The notes under the pieces were generated by a model. The model saw nothing but the letters and a program-made list of their open reading frames with translations. It was not told the origin of the DNA and did not search any database. Source: Halostreptopolyspora alba (GTDB taxonomy: Bacteria; Actinomycetota; Actinomycetes; Streptosporangiales; Streptosporangiaceae). From it: a stretch of DNA of 64,000 nucleotides. The stretch is taken from assembly GCA_003725585.1 (NCBI GenBank), contig RJMB01000021.1, positions 1 to 64,000 of the forward strand, written 5' to 3'. Made by a program: the position numbers and the translations under genes. Below, one piece after another: positions 8,189-16,746 of this stretch (position 1 is its first letter; each line of letters begins with the position of its first letter).

Positions 8189-8857
8189 TCAGCGCCGCGA
8201 GCGTGCCGGGGTGTGCGAGGTGTCGTGAGAACGCGGCGGGACGCGCGAACAGCCGGTGACGATGAGGAACTGGGCGAGGGTGTAGGTCGCCATGACGGCC
8301 GGCTCCCGCCCGGCGAAGTCGACCGCGGCCAACTCCAGGCCGATGAGCATGTCCGACAGCACGAAGAGTGACCCACCGACCGCCACGGACCACCGCACGC
8401 CCGCCGCCAGGGAGGCCATGGTCGTCAGCAGCAGGCCGTACAGCGTGACCGGTACCGCGAGCCAGCCCATCGCCGGCCCCAGTACCGCCACGGCCACCAC
8501 CAGGACCGTGAACAGCACCGCGGGTACGCCCCAACGCTGGCGCATCCGGTCGGGGGCACCCACGGCGACGAAGACGCGGATGTAGCACACCTGCATCGCG
8601 CCGAACAGCGCCATCCCGCCCAGGAACCACACGGTCCCGGGCGGCAACAGCGCGATGTCGGCGAGCCACGCCAACACGAGGCCGAACAGCAACCAGCGCA
8701 CCGTCTTACGGCGATCGGCACTGACCACGGCATAGGCCAGCAGCAGCGGCATCAGCAGCGGCTTGGCGACCCAGTGCAACAACGGGAGCCCCATGGCCAG
8801 CCCGAGCACGTCGGCCACAGCCGCCGCCCAGAACAGGACCAATACGAGCCGCGCCAT
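8189..8857 (-). CDS. YhhN/TMEM86-like membrane protein (lysoplasmalogenase family)
   Basis: A 222-residue protein with about eight hydrophobic helices and the YhhN family pattern: KPLLMPLLLAY near the start, then LADIALL, FLGGMALFGAMQ and a late VLSDMLIGLE. Members of this family include eukaryotic lysoplasmalogenases; bacterial roles are mostly untested. The ATG at 8857 has GGAGGGC seven bases upstream. The gene is convergent with aztA, with almost no gap, and divergent from the DUF817 gene. I see no link to zinc uptake. Confidence 0.75.
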   Translation of the reverse strand: MARLVLVLFWAAAVADVLGLAMGLPLLHWVAKPLLMPLLLAYAVVSADRRKTVRWLLFGLVLAWLADIALLPPGTVWFLGGMALFGAMQVCYIRVFVAVGAPDRMRQRWGVPAVLFTVLVVAVAVLGPAMGWLAVPVTLYGLLLTTMASLAAGVRWSVAVGGSLFVLSDMLIGLELAAVDFAGREPAVMATYTLAQFLIVTGCSRVPPRSHDTSHTPARSRR

Positions 8858-9021
8858 GCCGCGCCCTCCACTGTCGGAACCGTCGAACCGACGGTATCCA
8901 CCTCGTTCGGCACGACCCGCCCCACGGAGATCACGATTCGGCCGCCCACCGGACCGGGGGCGGCACCGACGGAACGCGCTGACCGCCAACCAGACACGAC
9001 GTCGGCCGCAACCCGGCCGGG

Positions 9022-9876
9022 GTGGCGCGCATCAGAGAGGGTGTGCCCCTGCCCCGGAACCCGCGTTGGAAGCTCGCCCAGCTGGTGCGTTTCGCCTGGC
9101 TGGAGGCGCGTGCGTGCGCGTTCGCGGTCGCGCTGTTCGTGGGCCTCGCCCTTTCTGCGGTCGTTCCCCTGCCCATCCCCCGCTACGACGCGCTGCTGTG
9201 CTACGGGATCGTGTTGACCGCCGCCTTCTGGCTCCTGCGGTTGGAGACCGGGCGGGAGGTGCTCGGTGTGCTGGGGTTCCACGTGGTGGGACTGGTCTTC
9301 GAACTGTTCAAGGTGCGGGCCGGCTCCTGGAGCTACCCGGAGCCGGCCTGGAGCGTCGTCGCCGGGGTTCCGTTGTACAGCGGCTTCATGTACGCCGCCG
9401 TGGGCAGTTACGTGGCCCGCGCCTGGCGGCTGCTCGATCTCGACCTCGTGCGCTACCGGCCCGTGGCCACCGGAGTTCTCGCCACGCTGGTCTACGTGAA
9501 CTTCTTCACCCACCACTGGCTACCCGACGTCCGGTTCCTCCTCATGGCGGCGATGGTCGCGGTGACGTGGCGGACCTGGGTACTTTTCACCGTCGGCGGT
9601 GTGCGCTACCGAATGCCGCTGGCGCTGTCGTTCGTGCTGATCGGCTTCTTCCTGTGGATCGCCGAGAACGCCTTCACCATCCTCGGGGCGTTCCGCTACC
9701 CACACCAGATCGACGCCTGGGCCATGGTGCACCCCTCCAAGTTCGGCGCGTGGGCACTACTGGTCACCGTGTCCTTCGTGCTGGTCGCCACCTGGAAACT
9801 GCGGAACGACCCCCGAGCTGAGGGCAGCGACACCCGATCCTACGATTGGCCACATGTCAACACACCTCACACTTGA
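9022..9876 (+). CDS. DUF817 family membrane protein
   Basis: A 284-residue polytopic protein that I recognise as DUF817 from segments such as RFAWLEARACAFAVALF, FELFKVRAGSWSYPEPAW and YSGFMYAAVGSY, and from the C-terminal WAMVHPSKFGAWALLV. Function is unknown; the conserved polar residues within membrane segments suggest a transporter or membrane enzyme. The GTG at 9022 is the longest plausible start, but its ribosome site is weak, so the N-terminus is uncertain. The last 23 bp overlap the start of the next gene, pointing to coupled translation. Confidence 0.75.
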   Translation: MARIREGVPLPRNPRWKLAQLVRFAWLEARACAFAVALFVGLALSAVVPLPIPRYDALLCYGIVLTAAFWLLRLETGREVLGVLGFHVVGLVFELFKVRAGSWSYPEPAWSVVAGVPLYSGFMYAAVGSYVARAWRLLDLDLVRYRPVATGVLATLVYVNFFTHHWLPDVRFLLMAAMVAVTWRTWVLFTVGGVRYRMPLALSFVLIGFFLWIAENAFTILGAFRYPHQIDAWAMVHPSKFGAWALLVTVSFVLVATWKLRNDPRAEGSDTRSYDWPHVNTPHT

Positions 9877-10624
9877 GGACTACGTCGCGGCGCTCACCAC
9901 GAGCGGCGCCACGTTGCGTGACGCCGCGCGCGACGCCGGGCCACGGGCGCGGGTTCCCACATGCCCGGAGTGGACCGTCACCGAGCTGGTCGCGCACCAG
10001 GGAATGGTGCACCGGTGGGCGACGGCCAACCTCCGCGCGGAGCCGGACCACGACACCGAACGGTCATACGCCGAGGGGATAGCGGCGCCCGACCCGCTCT
10101 CCTGGCTGTCCGAGGGCATCGACACCCTGGTCGCGACGCTGCGGGCGACACCCGAGGACGTCGCGGCGAAGGTCTTCCTGCGGAACGCGCCCGCGCCGCT
10201 ACTGTTCTGGGCCCGCCGGCAGGCCCACGAGACCACCATTCACAGTGTCGACGCCGTCGCCGCCACGCTGGGCCGGTGGCCCTCCCCCTCCGAGGTGTCG
10301 ATCACCCCCGACCTCGCGGCCGACGGCATCGACGAGCTGCTGTCCGGGTTCATCACCCGCCGCAAGGCCCAACTCAGGTCGCGGGAGCCCCATACCATCC
10401 TGGTCACGACCGACGACACCGGGCACGCGTGGTCGGTCCGCCTCAGCCAGGAGCCCGTGGTCACCACGGTCGGCGAACCGGGCGCCACCGACACGCCCGT
10501 CAGCCGCTTCAGCGGCACCGCGGTACAGCTCTACCTGACCCTGTGGAACCGCGCGGACGAGGCCACCGTCGAAGGGAACACGAGCCTCATCGAACAGTGG
10601 CGCTCCCAAGCCCGGATCATCTGA
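9854..10624 (+). CDS. Mycothiol-dependent maleylpyruvate isomerase family protein (DinB-like)
   Basis: A 256-residue protein of the actinobacterial maleylpyruvate isomerase/mycothiol-dependent family. It has the N-terminal signature PTCPEWTVTELVAHQG with following HRW, and the central WARRQAHETTIHSVDA that supplies metal-binding His residues in this four-helix-bundle fold. Members use mycothiol and a divalent metal for isomerase or transferase reactions; the substrate here is unknown. The ATG at 9854 lies inside the end of the DUF817 gene, so the two are probably co-translated. Its presence supports a mycothiol-producing actinomycete. Confidence 0.78.
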   Translation: MSTHLTLEDYVAALTTSGATLRDAARDAGPRARVPTCPEWTVTELVAHQGMVHRWATANLRAEPDHDTERSYAEGIAAPDPLSWLSEGIDTLVATLRATPEDVAAKVFLRNAPAPLLFWARRQAHETTIHSVDAVAATLGRWPSPSEVSITPDLAADGIDELLSGFITRRKAQLRSREPHTILVTTDDTGHAWSVRLSQEPVVTTVGEPGATDTPVSRFSGTAVQLYLTLWNRADEATVEGNTSLIEQWRSQARII

Positions 10625-10707
10625 GACGGCCGGCACCGCAGCGCGGGACCCGTCCCGGCCCCGGTCCTCCGTCAGCCCCGACCCCCACCTCCAGCCGAAA
10701 GTCGCGT

Positions 10708-11280
10708 ATGCAGCCCCTACAGTCCCTGACCAGCATGACGGTCCGGCAGCGGATCCGGATGGCGGTCAACCAGTACGAGGTACGCACCACTCAGCCCGAC
10801 GGCGGCGAGGGCGAGATGATCGCCTTCGTCCAGCAGAAGCGACTGGCCTTCAAGGAGCAGGTCACCCTCTACACCGATGACAGCAAGCAGTACCCGGTGG
10901 TGGGTTTCAAGGCCCGGCAGGTGGTCGACCTGGGCGCCACCTACGACGTGTTCGACGCCAACGGGCAACCGATCGGCCTGTTCCGCAAGGACTTCAAGCA
11001 GTCGTTGCTGCGCAGCACCTGGCACCTGGAACAGCCGCAGCTCCCGGCCATGGTGGGCCAGGAGCGCAACCAGGTCCTCGGGCTCCTGCGCCGCTTCATC
11101 GACGCCGCGCAGTTCGTCCCTTACCACTTCGACTTCACGGCGAACGGCGATCCCGTGTTCAGTGTGGACAAACGGTGGGGAATCCGGGACCGCTACACCG
11201 TGGAGATCCCCAACCCCCACGTCGACCGTAGGCTGGTCATCGCCATGGCCGTCGCCCTGGACGCGCTCCAGGGACGCTGA
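10708..11280 (+). CDS. LURP-one-related (tubby-like fold) protein
   Basis: A 190-residue soluble protein with the LURP-one/DUF567 pattern: an early FVQQKRLAFKEQVTLYTDD, then VVGFKARQVVDLGATYDVFDANGQPIG and a late DRYTVEIPNPHVDRRLVIAMAVALDAL hydrophobic helix. This superfamily has a tubby-like beta barrel around a central helix, and in animals it includes scramblases. Bacterial function is unknown. The ATG at 10708 is chosen because the family begins close to here, but no strong ribosome site precedes it; ATG 10735 is possible. Confidence 0.75.
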   Translation: MQPLQSLTSMTVRQRIRMAVNQYEVRTTQPDGGEGEMIAFVQQKRLAFKEQVTLYTDDSKQYPVVGFKARQVVDLGATYDVFDANGQPIGLFRKDFKQSLLRSTWHLEQPQLPAMVGQERNQVLGLLRRFIDAAQFVPYHFDFTANGDPVFSVDKRWGIRDRYTVEIPNPHVDRRLVIAMAVALDALQGR

Positions 11281-11487
11281 TCGAGCAGCGGCCACGAGCG
11301 GTTCCGTACCAGCAGGAGACCCCGCCCAGGTGGGCGGCGGCCCACCGGACAACACGACTCACGCGGCCGTTCACGCAGCGGCGAGGCCCGATTTCCGCGG
11401 CGGCGGCTCCACCACCGCGCACGTTAGGTGGGCGTGGGCCGTGGGAATCTGCCCTACGGCGGTCGCTTATCCCCCTGGAGGTACTGC

Positions 11488-12978
11488 GTGTCCCCACTGG
11501 CGTTACCTCGGCTCCTCGCGCCCGTCGCCGTCGGTGCCCTCGTCCTCGGCACCGGGTGCTCGGCGGGTTCGGGCGACGGCTCCGAGATGACCATCGGGTT
11601 CACCGCGGAGCCGGCGAGTCTCGACTTCACCACCGACGACGGGGTGGCCATCCCCGAGGTGCTGCTCACCAACGTCTACGAGGGGCTGGTCGAGCTGGAC
11701 GCCGACGGCGAGGTACGCCCCGCGCTCGCCGAGTCGTGGGACGTCAGCGACGACCGGCGCACCTACACGTTCCAGCTACAGCCCGATGTCACGTTCAGTG
11801 ATGGTGAGTCGTTCACCGCCGAGGACGTCAAGTTCAGCATCGAGCGTGCCCAGGAGGAGTGGACGATCTCGGTCGCCGACGTCATGGACGTGGTCGACAG
11901 TGTCACCGTGGACTCGCCCACCGAGGTCACGGTGGAGCTCAGCCAACCGAGCAACGCCTGGCTGTACGCCATGACGACCCGCGTCGGGGCGATGTTCAGC
12001 CCCACCGGGGTGGACAACCTCGACACCGACCCGGTGGGCACCGGCCCCTACGAAGTCGCCGACTGGACCCGTGGTGACTCCATCACCCTGCAACGCAGGG
12101 ACGACTACTGGGGCGAGCGGCCCGCCATGGAGACGGTGGAGTTCCGCTACTTCGACGACGAGAACGCCCTGAACAACGCCATGCTGACCGGCGACCTCGA
12201 CGTGATCAGCAACGTGGCCGCCGCCGAGAGCCTCGACCAGTTCACCGGGGACGACCGGTACCAGGTGATCGAGGGCACCACCAACGGCGAGGTGGTGCTC
12301 GCGCTGAACCACGACCGCGACGTGTTCTCCGACAAGCGGGTGCGCCGGGCGATCGCGCACGCCATCGACCAGGAGGCGCTGCTGGAGACCGTGTGGTCCG
12401 GCCACGGGGAGCTGATCGGCAGCATGGTGCCGCCCACCGACCCGTGGTACGAGGACCTCAGCGACGTCCACCCGCACGACCCCGAACGCGCCGAGGAGCT
12501 CCTCGAGGAGGCCGGCGTCACCGACCTGACCCTGGACTTCCCCGTGCCCAACCTGCCGTACGCGATGGATACCGCCCAGGTGGTGCAGTCCGACCTGGCC
12601 GAGGTCGGCATCACCACGGAGATCGAGCCGCTGGAGTTCCCCGCTGTCTGGCTCGAGGACGTCTTCACCGGCCACGACTACGACATGACGGTGATCCAGC
12701 ACTCCGAGGGCCGTGACATGCCCACGTTCGGCGACCCCGACTACTACTGGGGCTACGACAACGAGGAGGTGCAGGACCTGCTGGACCGGGCCGATCGTTC
12801 GGGCGGGGACGAGCGGGTCGAGCACATGCGTCACGCCGCGGACATCCTCGCCACGGATGTCGCCGCGGTGTTTTTGTACCTGCAGCCGATGCTGGTCGTC
12901 GCCGACAGTGAGGTCGAGGGCCTGCCCGAGAACCGGGTCAGCGAGTCGTTCGACGTCACCGGCCTGTCGCGGGGCTGA
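11488..12978 (+). CDS. Peptide/oligopeptide ABC transporter substrate-binding lipoprotein
   Basis: A 496-residue cluster C (SBP_bac_5) binding protein. It has a signal peptide and lipobox (LGTGC, Cys at about 24), then PASLDFTTDDG, the family motif PALAESWDVSDDRRTYTFQL, and the later FSDKRVRRAIAHAIDQEALLETV. It captures peptides, opines or similar compounds outside the membrane for the two following permeases. GTG 11488 has GGAGG seven bases upstream. It opens an eight-gene operon in which nearly every pair overlaps or is within a few bases. The associated hydrolases suggest that the ligand is a peptide, N-acyl amino acid or amide. Confidence 0.87.
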   Translation: MSPLALPRLLAPVAVGALVLGTGCSAGSGDGSEMTIGFTAEPASLDFTTDDGVAIPEVLLTNVYEGLVELDADGEVRPALAESWDVSDDRRTYTFQLQPDVTFSDGESFTAEDVKFSIERAQEEWTISVADVMDVVDSVTVDSPTEVTVELSQPSNAWLYAMTTRVGAMFSPTGVDNLDTDPVGTGPYEVADWTRGDSITLQRRDDYWGERPAMETVEFRYFDDENALNNAMLTGDLDVISNVAAAESLDQFTGDDRYQVIEGTTNGEVVLALNHDRDVFSDKRVRRAIAHAIDQEALLETVWSGHGELIGSMVPPTDPWYEDLSDVHPHDPERAEELLEEAGVTDLTLDFPVPNLPYAMDTAQVVQSDLAEVGITTEIEPLEFPAVWLEDVFTGHDYDMTVIQHSEGRDMPTFGDPDYYWGYDNEEVQDLLDRADRSGGDERVEHMRHAADILATDVAAVFLYLQPMLVVADSEVEGLPENRVSESFDVTGLSRG

Positions 12979-12985
12979 TCCGTCC

Positions 12986-13936
12986 GTGGCGTCGCGGATC
13001 CTGCGCAAGGGGCTGATCTTCCTCGTCAGCCTGGTGTCCGCCTCGGTGGTGGTGTTCGCCTTCATGGCGGTGCTGCCGGGAGACCCCGCCCGGGTCGCGC
13101 TCGGCACGAACGCCACCCCCGAGGCGGTCGCGCGACTACACGAGGAGTACGGCACCGACCGGCCCGCGCTCGTGCAGTACTGGGACTGGGTCAGTGGCCT
13201 GGCCGTGGGTGACTTCGGCCGCTCCTACGTCACCGGAGTCCAGATAGGCCCGCAGATTCTCGACCGGTTTCAGGTGACCCTGTGGCTGGTGCTCTCCGCG
13301 ATGGTGGTGGCGCTGCTCATCGCGCTCCCCCTCGGCATCGCCGCCGCGATGCGACACCGTCGCCTCAGCGGCACGCTGCTGTCAGGGCTCAGCCAGGTTG
13401 GCGTCGCGGTCCCCAACTTCCTGGTGGGGATCATGCTGATCACGCTGTTCTCGGTGCACCTGCGCTGGCTTCCCTCGGGTGGCTGGACCCCACCGGCCGA
13501 GGACCCGTGGGGGTTCGCGCAACGGCTCCTGCTGCCGGCGGTCTCGTTGGGGTTGGTCCAGGGCGCCATCCTGACGCGGTACGTGCGCTCGGCCATCCTC
13601 GATGTCCTACGCGAGGACTTCCTACGCACCGCGCGCGCCAAGGGGTTGCGCCCGCACCAGGCGCTGTTGCGGCACGGGCTGCGCAACGCCGCGATCCCGG
13701 TGGTGACGGTACTGGCCCTGCAGCTGGCGACTCTACTGGTCGGCGCGGTGGTCATCGAGCGGGTGTTCGTCATCCCCGGGCTGGGGAGCCTGCTGCTGGA
13801 CGGGGTCGGCGACCGTGACCTGCTGCTGGTGCAGGGCGTGGTGATGGTCCTGGTGCTGGCCGTGCTACTGATCAACTTCGTGGTGGACGTGCTGTACACG
13901 GTGCTGGACCCGCGGATTCGGACGGCGGCCCCATGA
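12986..13936 (+). CDS. Peptide ABC transporter permease (DppB-like)
   Basis: A 316-residue permease with six membrane segments and the DppB family features: N-terminal LVSASVVVFAFMAVLPGDPAR, then GDFGRSYVTG, and the EAA-type loop LREDFLRTARAKGLRPHQALLRHGLRNA that contacts the ATPases. With the next gene it forms the heterodimeric channel. GTG 12986 follows the binding-protein stop by seven bases. Its own stop overlaps the next start (ATGA). Confidence 0.86.
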   Translation: MASRILRKGLIFLVSLVSASVVVFAFMAVLPGDPARVALGTNATPEAVARLHEEYGTDRPALVQYWDWVSGLAVGDFGRSYVTGVQIGPQILDRFQVTLWLVLSAMVVALLIALPLGIAAAMRHRRLSGTLLSGLSQVGVAVPNFLVGIMLITLFSVHLRWLPSGGWTPPAEDPWGFAQRLLLPAVSLGLVQGAILTRYVRSAILDVLREDFLRTARAKGLRPHQALLRHGLRNAAIPVVTVLALQLATLLVGAVVIERVFVIPGLGSLLLDGVGDRDLLLVQGVVMVLVLAVLLINFVVDVLYTVLDPRIRTAAP

Positions 13937-14826
13937 GCGGGGTGGCGGACCACGGCGGCGGGTGGAACGGTGACCGCGCGGCCACCGAGGCGCGGGGGGC
14001 GGCCCGCACGGTCAACGCCAGCCTGGTGACCGGTGGCGTCCTCGTCGCCACCGTCATCCTGACGGCCCTGCTCTCCTTCCTGTGGACCCCGCACGACCCC
14101 GTCCACAACGACTCGGGGGCGCGGCTCCTCGACGCCGGCTCCCCCGGCCACTGGCTGGGTACCGACAAGTTCGGCCGCGACGTCGCCAGCCAGCTCATGG
14201 CGGGCGCGCGGATCACCCTGCTCGTTGGGGTGGTGGCCGTCGGCATCGCCGCTGTCGTCGGCACCCCCCTGGGGATCCTCGCCGGCATGGCGCGGCGCGG
14301 CGTCGGGGAGTTCCTGATGCGCGTCAACGACCTGGTACTGGCGTTTCCCGCGCTGCTGCTCGCGATCATGTTCGGCGCGGTGTTCGGCGCCGGCACGCTC
14401 ACCGCGATGGTCGCGATCGGTATCGCCACCATTCCCAACTTCGCCCGCATCGCCCGAGGTGGAACACTGCAGGTGCTCAGCCACGACTACGTCCAGGCGG
14501 CGCGCGCCGCGGGCCGGCGGCCGGTGGGGATCGCGTTGCGGCACGTGCTGCCCAACATCTCCGGCCTGGTGACCGTACAGTGCTCGGTGTCGTTCGCCAT
14601 CGCGATCCTGGCCGAGGCCGCGTTGTCGTTCCTGGGGTTCGGCACCCGACCCCCCACTCCCTCGTGGGGGCGGATGCTGCAGGAGTCCCAGGAACTGCTG
14701 TTCAGCGCGCCCGCTCTCGCCCTGTGGCCGGGGCTCGCGATCGCGCTCGCCGTGCTGGGGTTCAACCTGCTCGGCGACGGGCTGCGTGACCGACTGGACC
14801 CACGACTCGCGGAGCGCCGAACGTGA
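13933..14826 (+). CDS. Peptide ABC transporter permease (DppC-like)
   Basis: A 297-residue permease, the DppC-type partner of the upstream subunit. It shows one N-terminal helix, the extracytoplasmic segment HWLGTDKFGRDVASQLMAGAR typical of DppC/OppC, and the EAA loop LSHDYVQAARAAGRRPVGIALRHVLPN. It starts by an ATGA overlap with the DppB-like gene and ends by a GTGA overlap with the first ATPase gene, so expression stoichiometry is probably set by translational coupling. Confidence 0.86.
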   Translation: MSGVADHGGGWNGDRAATEARGAARTVNASLVTGGVLVATVILTALLSFLWTPHDPVHNDSGARLLDAGSPGHWLGTDKFGRDVASQLMAGARITLLVGVVAVGIAAVVGTPLGILAGMARRGVGEFLMRVNDLVLAFPALLLAIMFGAVFGAGTLTAMVAIGIATIPNFARIARGGTLQVLSHDYVQAARAAGRRPVGIALRHVLPNISGLVTVQCSVSFAIAILAEAALSFLGFGTRPPTPSWGRMLQESQELLFSAPALALWPGLAIALAVLGFNLLGDGLRDRLDPRLAERRT

Positions 14827-15836
14827 CCGCCCCCGACCCGACCGAACCCGACCCACGCCCCGACGGCCCGGGGCGCGACCCCGTACTGACCGTCACGGGG
14901 CTCTCCGTCGGCACCGACCGGCTGAACCTGGTCAGTGACGTGTCGTTCACCCTGGCCCCCGGCGAACGGGTGGGGCTGATCGGGGAGTCCGGCTCGGGCA
15001 AGTCGCTGACCGCGCTGGCGCTCATGGGGCTGCTCCCCGAGGGCGTGCACGCGGGCGGAACCGTACGGCTGGCCGGGGTCGACGGCAACCTGGTCACCTC
15101 GTCGGAGCGCGCTCTGTCCACGGTACGGGGCGAGGCCATGGCCATGGTCTTCCAGGAGCCCATGACCGCGCTCAATCCCGTCAAACGCGTCGGCGACCAG
15201 GTCGCCGAGGCCATGACGGTGCACGGGCGTGTCCGGGACCGGAGCGCCGCCCGGAGGGCGGCGGTGGGGCTGCTCGACCGTGTCCGGCTGCCGGACCCGG
15301 CGGGCACGGCGCGCGCCTACCCGCACCAGCTGTCCGGGGGGCAGCGGCAACGCGTGATGCTCGCCATGGCGTTGGCCAACGAGCCGGCGGTGTTGCTGTG
15401 CGACGAGCCGACCACGGCCCTGGACGTCACCGTGCAGGCGCGGATGCTGGAACTGGTCACCTCGACGGTGGCCGAGAGCGGGACCGCGCTCGTGTTCATC
15501 ACCCACGACCTGGCGGTGGTGGCCACAGTCTGCGAGAGGGCGCTGGTCATGTACGGCGGCCGGATCGTGGAGGCCGGTCCGGTGGGCGAGGTCCTGTCCC
15601 GGCCCCGGCATCCCTACACTCGTGGCCTACTGGACGCCTCCGACCTGACGGCCACCGACGAGCGGGGCCGGCTGCGCACCATCGCCGGGTCGGTCCCCGC
15701 TGCCGGCGGTTTTCCCGAGGGATGCGTGTTCCGGAACCGTTGTCCCCGGGCAGACATCACGTGCGCGGCCGTTCCCCCCTGGGCGGGCGCCGATTCAGGA
15801 TACGCCTGCTGGCATCCCGTGGAGCGAGATGAGTGA
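14823..15836 (+). CDS. Peptide ABC transporter ATP-binding protein (DppD-like)
   Basis: A 337-residue ABC ATPase with Walker A GESGSGKS (54-61), signature LSGGQRQRVMLAMALANE, Walker B VLLCDEPTTALDV and H-loop FITHDLAVV. The C-terminal oligopeptide/dipeptide-transporter extension carries the Cys-rich segment GCVFRNRCPRADITC. This DppD feature is thought to hold an iron-sulfur cluster in some homologues. GTG 14823 overlaps the previous stop, and the end overlaps the next ATPase gene by eight bases. Confidence 0.86.
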   Translation: MTAPDPTEPDPRPDGPGRDPVLTVTGLSVGTDRLNLVSDVSFTLAPGERVGLIGESGSGKSLTALALMGLLPEGVHAGGTVRLAGVDGNLVTSSERALSTVRGEAMAMVFQEPMTALNPVKRVGDQVAEAMTVHGRVRDRSAARRAAVGLLDRVRLPDPAGTARAYPHQLSGGQRQRVMLAMALANEPAVLLCDEPTTALDVTVQARMLELVTSTVAESGTALVFITHDLAVVATVCERALVMYGGRIVEAGPVGEVLSRPRHPYTRGLLDASDLTATDERGRLRTIAGSVPAAGGFPEGCVFRNRCPRADITCAAVPPWAGADSGYACWHPVERDE

Positions 15837-16746
15837 ACCAGATAACGGCGGTATCACGACGGCCCCGATGCTCACGGTGCGCGGGCTGCGCCGCAGCTTC
15901 ACCCGGCCACGCGCCTCACCGCTGCGGTCGGCCCCCCGGGTGCACGCGCTGCGCGGGGTGTCGTTCGAGGTGACCACCGGACAGCGGTTCGGTCTGGTGG
16001 GCGAGTCGGGGTCCGGAAAGTCCACCCTGGTGCGGCTGGTGTCCGGGCTCGACCGGCCCACCTCGGGCACGGTCCACTTCGCGGGGCGGGAGATCTCCCG
16101 CCTGCCCGACCGCCGGTTGCGGTTCCTGCGAGAGCGGTTGCAGGTGGTGTTCCAGGACCCGACGGGGTCGCTGGATCCGCGGATGCGGGTGCGCGACATC
16201 ATCACCGAGCCCCTCGTCGCGCAACGGCACCGCGATCCCGCTGGGCGGCTCGTCGAGCTACTCGCCGACGTCGGCCTGCCCCCGGAGGCGGCGGACCGCT
16301 TCCCGCACCAGTTCTCCGGCGGGCAGCGGCAGCGCATCTCGATCGCCCGCGCGCTCGCACCCCGGCCGGCGATGCTGGTCGCCGACGAACCGGTCAGCGC
16401 CCTGGACGTGTCGGTGCGCGCGCAGATCCTCAACCTGCTCAGCGACCTCGTGCAGCGCTACGAGCTGACCCTGGTGTTCGTGTCGCACGATCTCGCCGTG
16501 GTCCGCCACCTGTGCGACACCACCGCCGTGATGCACGACGGCGCGATCGTGGAACTCGGCCCCACCCGGCGCGTGTACGACGAGCCGCGGCATCCCTACA
16601 CACGCGACCTCGTCGCCGCCGTGCCCACACTGCGGCGCGCACTGGCGGGCGCGACCGCCTCCGACCTCGTCCGCGGCTCCTCCCTCGCCGAGGAGGCGGG
16701 CGCGGATCCGACCACAGCCACCGGCGCGGAGAGGACCCAGCCGTGA
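15829..16746 (+). CDS. Peptide ABC transporter ATP-binding protein (DppF-like)
   Basis: A 305-residue ABC ATPase, the second nucleotide-binding subunit of the importer. Walker A is GESGSGKST (59-67), the signature is FSGGQRQRISIARALAPRP, Walker B is MLVADEPVSALDV and the H-loop is VSHDLAVV. The tail continues with RRVYDEPRHPYTRDLVAA, the usual Opp/Dpp C-terminal signature. Unlike the DppD partner it has no C-terminal Cys cluster. ATG 15829 lies eight bases inside the previous gene. Its stop overlaps the M20 hydrolase start (GTGA). Confidence 0.86.
   Translation: MSEPDNGGITTAPMLTVRGLRRSFTRPRASPLRSAPRVHALRGVSFEVTTGQRFGLVGESGSGKSTLVRLVSGLDRPTSGTVHFAGREISRLPDRRLRFLRERLQVVFQDPTGSLDPRMRVRDIITEPLVAQRHRDPAGRLVELLADVGLPPEAADRFPHQFSGGQRQRISIARALAPRPAMLVADEPVSALDVSVRAQILNLLSDLVQRYELTLVFVSHDLAVVRHLCDTTAVMHDGAIVELGPTRRVYDEPRHPYTRDLVAAVPTLRRALAGATASDLVRGSSLAEEAGADPTTATGAERTQP

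Noticed and set aside
13270-14856. 528-codon minus-strand frame across the two permease genes
   Set aside because: Antisense to clear DppB/DppC-type permeases; composition rich in Gly, Arg and Gln.
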